The notes under the pieces are model-generated. The model was not told the DNA's origin. It did not search any database and was given only the letters and a program-made list of their open reading frames with translations. A DNA stretch of 39,743 nucleotides, taken from Anaeromyces robustus (Eukaryota > Neocallimastigomycota > Neocallimastigomycetes > Neocallimastigales > Neocallimastigaceae). The stretch is taken from NCBI GenBank assembly GCA_002104895.1, contig MCFG01000195.1, forward strand, positions 85,001 to 124,743, given 5' to 3'. Below are positions 33,375-39,743 of this stretch, piece by piece (position 1 is the stretch's first letter; each line of letters starts with the position of its first letter). The translations under genes and the position numbers were made by a program.

Positions 33375-34043
33375 TTATTGTTCTTTTTCTTGAGTTATAT
33401 TATCATCAACTTTTGAAGGTTTCTTAAAACCAGAAGAAAGGAATCTTAATTTAGGTAATGCATCATATTTTGTAACCTCAAAACCATTATTAGTATATAA
33501 GTCTCTAATTTCAGTTTCATTAAATACATGACAATCTCCCATTTTAATAACATATGGGAATAAAACATGATTCCATAAAGCACGAATAGGAGCATTTATT
33601 CTCATATCAACAATAACTAATCTACCATTTGGTCTTAAAACTCTATAAGATTCTTGGAAAAATTTTTCTGGATTTGGATAATGATGTATACTTTCCTTAC
33701 ATAAAATAACATCAAAAGAATTATCTTCAAATGGAAGATTTTCAGCATCACCAACTACAAATGTAACATTTTCATTTACAACTTTTTTCTTTGCAACTTC
33801 TATCATTTTTTCAGCTAAATCAATACCAGTATATTTAACATTTGGTAAATCTTTTAATAACATAGCAATAGTATTACCAGTACCACAACCAATATCAAGT
33901 AAATCATTAAAAGTTTTACTTTTTATTTCTTCATTAGCTGGATCATAGGAATCTTGACATAATTTATAACAATTCTCAGCTGTATCGAATTTTTCAGCTT
34001 GTTTATTAAATTCAATTCTTGATAATTCTTTGTAATCCTTCAT
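33375..34043 (-). CDS. Class I SAM-dependent methyltransferase (Methyltransf_11/UbiE-like), 222 aa
   Basis: An intronless frame. The SAM-binding motif I is LLDIGCGTGNT (48-58). The acidic residue ending strand 2 is in YTGIDLAEKM (71-80). Motif II-type sequence GDAENLPFEDNSFDVI (98-113) is followed by the post-II segment SIHHYPNPEKFFQESYRVLR and motif III NGRLVIVDM. This is the complete small-molecule or protein methyltransferase core; the substrate cannot be told from sequence. Similarity to UbiE/MenG-type enzymes is in the core only, and no quinone-specific region is recognisable. The start ATG at 34043 follows A-rich sequence and gives the expected helix before motif I. There is no obvious targeting signal, so cytosolic location is likely (inference). 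Confidence 0.9.
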   Translation of the reverse strand: MKDYKELSRIEFNKQAEKFDTAENCYKLCQDSYDPANEEIKSKTFNDLLDIGCGTGNTIAMLLKDLPNVKYTGIDLAEKMIEVAKKKVVNENVTFVVGDAENLPFEDNSFDVILCKESIHHYPNPEKFFQESYRVLRPNGRLVIVDMRINAPIRALWNHVLFPYVIKMGDCHVFNETEIRDLYTNNGFEVTKYDALPKLRFLSSGFKKPSKVDDNITQEKEQ

Positions 34044-34205
34044 TTTGTTTTTATTTATTTTTTTTTTCTAATTAATAATTATAACTTAACTTTAATTTAA
34101 AAATTGTATTAAAAAATAATTTTTTTTTTATTATATATGAATTTATTTATATTTTTAATAGTAGTTTAATAACTATTTAAATATTATTTAAATATAACTA
34201 TATTT

Positions 34206-34244
<39 letters not shown>

Positions 34245-34435
34245 TTTTTTAAATAAAAATAAAAAAAAAAAAGAACAAGTATTTTAAAAATTAGAGCTTA
34301 GTTTGTCGTCTTTTTATATGTTTTATTATTTTTGTTACTATTATTCGTTAATATTATTCATATATATTAATTTATTATAAAATTTTACATTTTCGAATAT
34401 TTTTATTAATAATTTTAATTATTAATAAAAATGTT
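34044..34435. other. Spacer upstream of the methyltransferase gene
   Basis: A/T-rich DNA with (TTTA)n at about 34205-34247. It presumably contains the methyltransferase promoter. No gene is seen. Confidence 0.5.
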
Positions 34436-34444
34436 AATAATTTA

Positions 34445-35363
34445 GGGAGAGTTGCATTTCGCAATGTTGCATTTCGCAATGTTGCAATTCGCAATGTTGC
34501 ATTTCGCAATGGGGCGCATTATTGTATAAATAATTAAATAAATAAAAATATAATATAAAGAATTATTATTTAATAATATTTTTTTATTTAATAATATTTT
34601 TTTATTTAATGATTTAATAATATTAAATATTTTTTTTTAATATTGAATATTTTTTTAGTATTTTAATAATATTTTATTTATTTTTTTTATTTAATGATAT
34701 TGAATATTTCTTCAATATTTTTTTTATTTAATGATATTGAATATTTCTTCAATATTTTTTATTTAATATTTTAATAATATTGAATTTTTTTTTAATATTT
34801 CAAATCAAAAAATTTTATAAAAATATTTAATTTTATAATGAATTTTTATTTTTATATTTTTTTTTCGTAAATAAGTAATTAATAAAAAAATATTTATTTA
34901 TTTATTTATTTGTTTCTTTTCTTTATTCTAAAGTTTATATTATTTTTTATTTATTATTTGTTAACGTCTTTTTAATAAATATATATATATAATACTGTTA
35001 TATTATTTATTATCTTTTATTTTTTTTATTATTATTCATTTATCAAAAAAATAAAATAAATATATTTAATTTTATAATAAATTTTTTTTTTTTTTTAATT
35101 TTTTTACTTTTTTTTTTTTTTGTAATTAAGTAATTAATAAAAAAAGAAATATTTATTTATTTGTTTATTTTTCTATTCATTTATTTATATATATATTTTT
35201 TATTTATTTATTTAATTTTTTTAAATTCTATTTTATTTTATTTCATAACGTGGCTTTCATAATTTGTGTTAAAAAATTTTTCATTTTTTTATTTGTTTTT
35301 TATGCGCCTCATTGCAAAAATTTAATATGCGCCCCATATCATATTGCGAAATGCAACACATTC
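34445..35363. mobile_element. MITE-like element 2 (919 bp) with terminal inverted repeats
   Basis: The left end reads GGGAGAGTTGCATTTCGCAA. The right end, reverse-complemented, reads GAATGTGTTGCATTTCGCAA. Both ends continue into ATGGGGCGCAT-type sequence. A perfect 9-bp direct repeat AATAATTTA flanks it (34436-34444 and 35364-35372). The left terminal motif is expanded to four tandem 15-bp copies (GTTGCATTTCGCAAT). The interior is A/T repeat with no coding capacity. It shares the GCATTTCG(G)CAATG terminal word, a GCGCAT subterminal word and the 9-bp duplication length with the element at 7334-7896, so both probably belong to one family. A MULE-type origin is inference. Confidence 0.7.
34451..34512. 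repeat. 15-bp tandem repeat, four units, at the left end of element 2
   Basis: GTTGCATTTCGCAAT repeated four times, the third copy with one change (CAATTCG). The right end of the element has only one copy. Confidence 0.9.
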
Positions 35364-35372
35364 AATAATTTA

Positions 35373-37611
35373 AATTTGTTTTGTACTTTTATGACAAATA
35401 CTTGTTTTTAAATTAAATTTTAAAACTATGATTGGAAAAATTCTCCATTTTATATATATAATAACTTTAAATTTGAATTAATCTTTAAATCATTTTCACT
35501 ATTAATTATTATACATAATACACATAACATATATACACTAATTTTAATAATATTAAAATTAGGTTTTTCTTTTTTTTTAATAATATAATTTTAAATTAAA
35601 TAAAATATATATATATATATACATTAATTTTAATAATATTAAAAGAAAAAGAAGAAAAAAATGATAACAATTGTAATGTAACATTAATATTTTTATTACT
35701 TTTATTTTCATAATTTTTTTTTTACAAATTATTAAAATATTAAAAGAATTCTATTTTATTTAATTAATATACAAAATAATCATAAATCTTTTATATATTA
35801 ATTTTTAATTAAAGTAATTCTAAACTTTTTATGACTTTTATGACAAGTAATTTAAAGTTTAGAATTTTTTTTTTATGATTGGTTAATGTTTCCAACAAAA
35901 ACAATATAAAAATTTTCCAAGAAAAACAATATATAAATTTTATTATATAAATTATATTGTATAAAATATTTTTTTTTTATTTGATTTTTCTTTATTTGAT
36001 TTTTCTTTATTTAATTTTTATTTATAAGAACATAATTTACTTTAAAAATTATAAAAATTATAAAAAAAAAAGAAAAAAAAAAATTAATTACATACATACT
36101 TTTATAAATTAATTTTACAGAAATTACCAAAATGATTAAATTTTAAATATTTTAACATTATATATATAAAAAAAATAAAATAAAATAAAATAAAAAAAAA
36201 AATAAAAAAATGAAAAATAAATTTTATTATTAAATCTTTTATATAAATAATATTATTTCTTCAGTATTGATGCTTTTATTTTTTTTTTCCTTTCTTTTTT
36301 TGTTTTTGTTTTTGTTTTGCTATATACTTATAATATTGTTAATATTATTATTTTAAAATATTGGAATATTAATGCAAATGTCATTATTATAAAAATATAA
36401 AATATATAATATATATCATTAATAATTGTTGTGTGGAATAATTAAAATAAAAAGATATCTCTCTATATAATATAAATTCCTCCATTATATTATAGTTAAA
36501 ACATTATTATTTGAGAAATATTATATATACAATACATATAATATATATATATGTTTAATATAAGAGGTAATATATTTTCATATTCATTAATAATGGTAAA
36601 TATACATGTAAATATAAAGAAAAAGAATATATTTCTTTATTATTATAGTTATAAAATATAATTGTTAAAAGATTAATATGTTATTTATATATTATCTTTT
36701 TCTTTTTCAACTATTCCTTTATTATTAATCATTTATTATAGTTATAGTTATAAACATAAAAATATAATTGTTAAAAGACTAATATGATATTTATATATTA
36801 GCCTTTTCTTTTTCGATTATTCCTTTATTAATATCATTATTTATTATAATTATAAATATCTATCATATATATATCATATATAATAAATATATATATATAT
36901 ATATATAATTATTTAGTGTAAAATTAATAACTTCATAAAAATATAATTAATAAACACTAACATGATATGATATTATATATTATCTTTTTCGACAACTTTA
37001 AAATCATATTTAAAATATGTAAAATAAAATAGAATAATATATAGAATATTATAAAATAATCAAATAATATATAGAATAAAATAAAAAAAAAATAATCGTC
37101 CTTTATATATTTCATTTTTTTACTTATAAAAAAATATCAAATTATTAATATTCCTTCAATACAATTTATATATATATACAATTTATTATATTAATAATAA
37201 AAATATATATATCTAAATTCATTAAATTTTTTTTTTTTTAGTTTTATTTTTATTTTAATTATTTTTTTTTTAATATTTTTTTTTATAATTAATGTAATTT
37301 ATTTTACATTATTTATTGAATTATTATATAATAATATTTATTTTTAAGATTATTTTAATATAATTAAATTTTATATAATTCACCCTCTAATACTATATAT
37401 ATATTGAAAATATTTTTTTTAAAAAAATAATTTTTTTTTTTTTTTTTTTTTTTTGATTTTGATTTTCTTATAATTGCTTTTGTTAAATTTATTTTATAAA
37501 TGATATGTGCCTTTTTTTTTCGTTTTGTTTTCGTTTTCTTTTTCGTTTTCTTTTTTATTTTATTTTTCAAAGCTGAATAATAATTACTTATTATGAATTG
37601 ATTAATTTCAT
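35373..37611. other. Gene-free region between element 2 and eRF3
   Basis: A/T-rich DNA. It contains a perfect 13-bp inverted repeat (35816-35828 and 35854-35866), ATTAATTTTAATAATATTAA repeats near 35535 and 35625, and a tandem duplication at 36641-36860. The 3' UTR of eRF3 lies at the right end. No gene is seen. Confidence 0.5.
36641..36860. repeat. 106-bp tandem duplication with a conserved short hairpin
   Basis: The two units share ATATAATTGTTAAAAGA, TAATATG, TTATATATTA and TATTCCTTTATTA; the period is 106 bp, measured at ATTGTTAAAAGA (36661 and 36767). A diverged third copy lies near 36935-37000. In both units the AAAAGA..TAATAT part can pair with the downstream ATATTA..CTTTT part. Confidence 0.6.
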
Positions 37612-38432
37612 TTAATCAGAGCTTTTAATTAATTTGGTAATTTTACCGATAGCAATAGTTTTACCTATAATTATATTTATTTTAGATATGAATTATGAAT
37701 ATATTGAAATGTTAAAGATATTAGAGAAATTTGAGAAAAAAAAAAGATATAATAATAATATAAAATATTAAAATTTTATAATTATAACTTTATTATAATA
37801 ATATTATTATTATTTACCTTCATCACGAATAGTAAAACGACCAAGTTGTTGGAAGTCAGCATAAGTTTCAGCACAAACCATTTGAGCAGTTTCTAAACGA
37901 ACAATGGCAACATCACCTTGCTTAAGGAAACGTGGAGCATGCTTTGATTTTTTACCAGTCTTCTTATCAACAGAATGTAATAAAGCCTATAATTTGATAA
38001 TGAAAAAAAAAATTAATTATTATATATGAATATATGAATATTAATATATATATGAATATATGAAGATATGAAGATATGAAGATATGAATATTTAAATATT
38101 AATATATTCATATATTAATATATAAAATACATACAGTAATAGAAACATCTTCAACACAAGCATGTAAGTGAAGAACAGCATTGTAACCAGCACAAATAAT
38201 ATTTTTATATTCTAAGATAGCAAGTTGAGCTTCAAATTCAGTAACACAGTTAATCTTGTAATCTGGACTGCAAATAACGAAACCTGGAGTAATTTCCTAT
38301 TTATTAACAATTAATAAATCATATGAATGAAGGAAAGATATTTATTAACAAAATTAGTTATTATAACTATTTCCTTTTTTTTTTTTTTTTTTACAATCTT
38401 AATAAATTTAATTAAATATATATATATATTAT

Positions 38433-38481
<49 letters not shown>

Positions 38482-39743
38482 TACATCTTCTTCAATACCC
38501 TTTAACTTAATTCTAACATTATCACCACTAACAGCGAATTGGGTTTCATTTTCTTCATAATAGATTTGAAGAATTTCAGCTGATTTCTATTATATTATAA
38601 TCATATTAATATATAATATCTTAATATATATTTATAATATATGGGAGAAATATATATATATTTGGATTTATTATATTTATTATATTTTATTTTTATTATT
38701 ATAATTTACCTTGTTTGGCATAACAATAACACTTTGACCCTTCTTTAATTTACCAGATTCAACCTTACCAGAAATAATGGTACCCATATCCTAAATAATT
38801 AATTTAATAATTTAATAATTTTTTTATATATATAATTAATTTTTTTTATGTTAGATATAAATAATAAGAATAAGTTTTAAAATTAAATATATATATATTA
38901 TTAATTTATATATTTTTCATATTATAAAAATTAATAAAAAAAAATTATATTTATATTAATATTATTAATATTATTATTAAAAATTTACCTTGTTCTTATC
39001 AGAGATTGGAATAAGAAGTGGACCATCAACGTTACGTTCAGTTGGAATCTTAATATTATCTAAATATTCTAAGAGAGATTCCTTCTTGTACCATGGACAA
39101 ATATCTTCAGTAAGACGGTCCTTAATATTAGCACCAGTGTAAGCAGAAACTGGAATGTAGTGAACATCTAATAATTAAATATAATAGTTACATTATATTA
39201 TTAAATATTGAACGATCAATATTTATAATATTATCGTTTTTATACATATTTATTATAAAGATTATATTATAAATATTTAAATATTATATATATATTTATT
39301 ATAATAAATAATATTGTATATCATAAATATCATTAATATCATTAAAAAAAAATTATTATTATTATTATTACTTATTATTATTATTTATGTATTTATTTAT
39401 TTATATATTTATTTATTAATTTAAAAATGAAATAAAAAATTTACCAGTCTTTGGGTTGTAACCAACTTGCTTTAAGAATGGAGTAATTTTCTTACAACAT
39501 TCTAAGTAACGTTGTTGAGACCATTGGACAGTTGGGTCATCCATCTTATTAACAACAATAACAAGTTTCTTGACACCAGCAGTCTTAGCTAACATAGCAT
39601 GTTCACGAGTTTGACCACCACGTTCAAAACCGGTTTCGAATTCACCCTTACGAGCAGAAATAACTAAAACACCAACATCGGCTTGAGAAGCACCACTAAT
39701 CATACTTGGAACATAGTTCTTGTGACCTGGGGCATCTAAATAG
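37612..39743 (-). CDS. erf3: Eukaryotic peptide chain release factor 3 (eRF3/Sup35), 5' part off the window
   Basis: GTPase partner of eRF1 in translation termination, cytosolic. Exons in the window (minus strand): 39743-39445, 39167-38989, 38790-38710, 38586-38485, 38296-38135, 37986-37818, 37664-37612. These give 347 codons plus stop, all GT-AG. GTPase motif G3 DAPGH is at the right edge and G4 is NKMD. KGEFETGFERGGQTREHAML is diagnostic of eRF3 rather than EF-1alpha. Domains 2 and 3 follow and end GRFTIRDEGKTIAIGKI, also eRF3-type, with a short LIKSSD tail. The P-loop, switch I and the N-terminal (often prion-like) region lie beyond 39743. Codon use is strongly C-ending (AAC, TAC, TTC, AAG), fitting high expression. 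HBS1 was considered; the FETGFERGGQTREH segment favours eRF3. Confidence 0.93.

Noticed and set aside
34451-34512. CRISPR-like repeat array
   Set aside because: Four contiguous 15-bp units without spacers, in a eukaryotic transposon end.
1-39743. tRNA or rRNA genes
   Set aside because: I looked for GC-rich cloverleaf segments and GGTTCRANYCC-type T arms on both strands and saw none.
39416-39743. EF-1alpha or HBS1 as the identity of the right-edge GTPase
   Set aside because: FETGFERGGQTREHAMLAKT and the C-terminal FTIRDEGKTIAIGKI are eRF3 hallmarks; EF-1alpha would read EFEAGISKNGQTREH at the first site.

Overview
The window looks like nuclear DNA of a dictyostelid social amoeba, most likely Dictyostelium or a close relative. 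Intergenic DNA is extremely A+T rich, with long A and T runs and 3-5 bp microsatellites. Genes are compact islands of higher GC. Introns are short, A/T-only and GT-AG. Every gene whose end is visible stops with TAA, and encoded proteins carry Asn/Gln/Thr-rich or acidic low-complexity tracts. The species call is inference; no ribosomal or organellar marker is present.

Layout. (1) 1-1290: a minus-strand gene (N-terminus MGASLSKP) runs off the left edge. A diverged copy of its promoter and first exon, without exon 2, lies in inverted orientation at 1051-1146, forming a roughly 1.07 kb imperfect palindrome. (2) 1290-4977: gene-free, with two adjacent RNA-like hairpins, a mixed direct/inverted repeat complex and a 33-bp tandem repeat. 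(3) 4978-6930: intronless gene for a 650-aa membrane/amphipathic protein of unknown function. (4) 7334-7896: a MITE-like element. (5) 9893-13270: alkaline phosphatase gene, 12 exons, 550 aa, with an N-terminal membrane anchor. (6) 15365-19049: 7-exon gene for an 869-aa Def1/UBAP2-like protein. (7) 19050-26416: 7 kb of mostly simple-sequence DNA with one possible 49-aa gene. (8) 26417-27984: 2-exon gene for a 363-aa three-RRM-like RNA-binding protein. (9) 28835-29107: 75-bp tandem repeats next to a perfect hairpin. (10) 29337-32093, minus: intronless UvrA-family ABC ATPase of 918 aa, bacterial in type. (11) 33375-34043, minus: SAM-dependent methyltransferase. (12) 34445-35363: a second, related MITE-like element. 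(13) 37612-39743, minus: last seven exons of translation release factor eRF3.

The genes do not form a functional cluster. Individually they act in phosphate-ester hydrolysis, RNA binding, possible DNA repair or drug resistance, methyl transfer and translation termination. Exon structures were derived by joining GT-AG sites so that reading frame and family motifs continue; coding lengths of all four complete or 3'-complete spliced genes divide by three.

The most notable items are: the UvrA-like gene in a eukaryotic nuclear context with a minisatellite-derived acidic linker; the two MITE-like elements sharing a GCATTTCG(G)CAATG terminal motif and each flanked by a perfect 9-bp direct repeat; and the palindrome at the left end, in which two internal segments are flipped relative to the arms.
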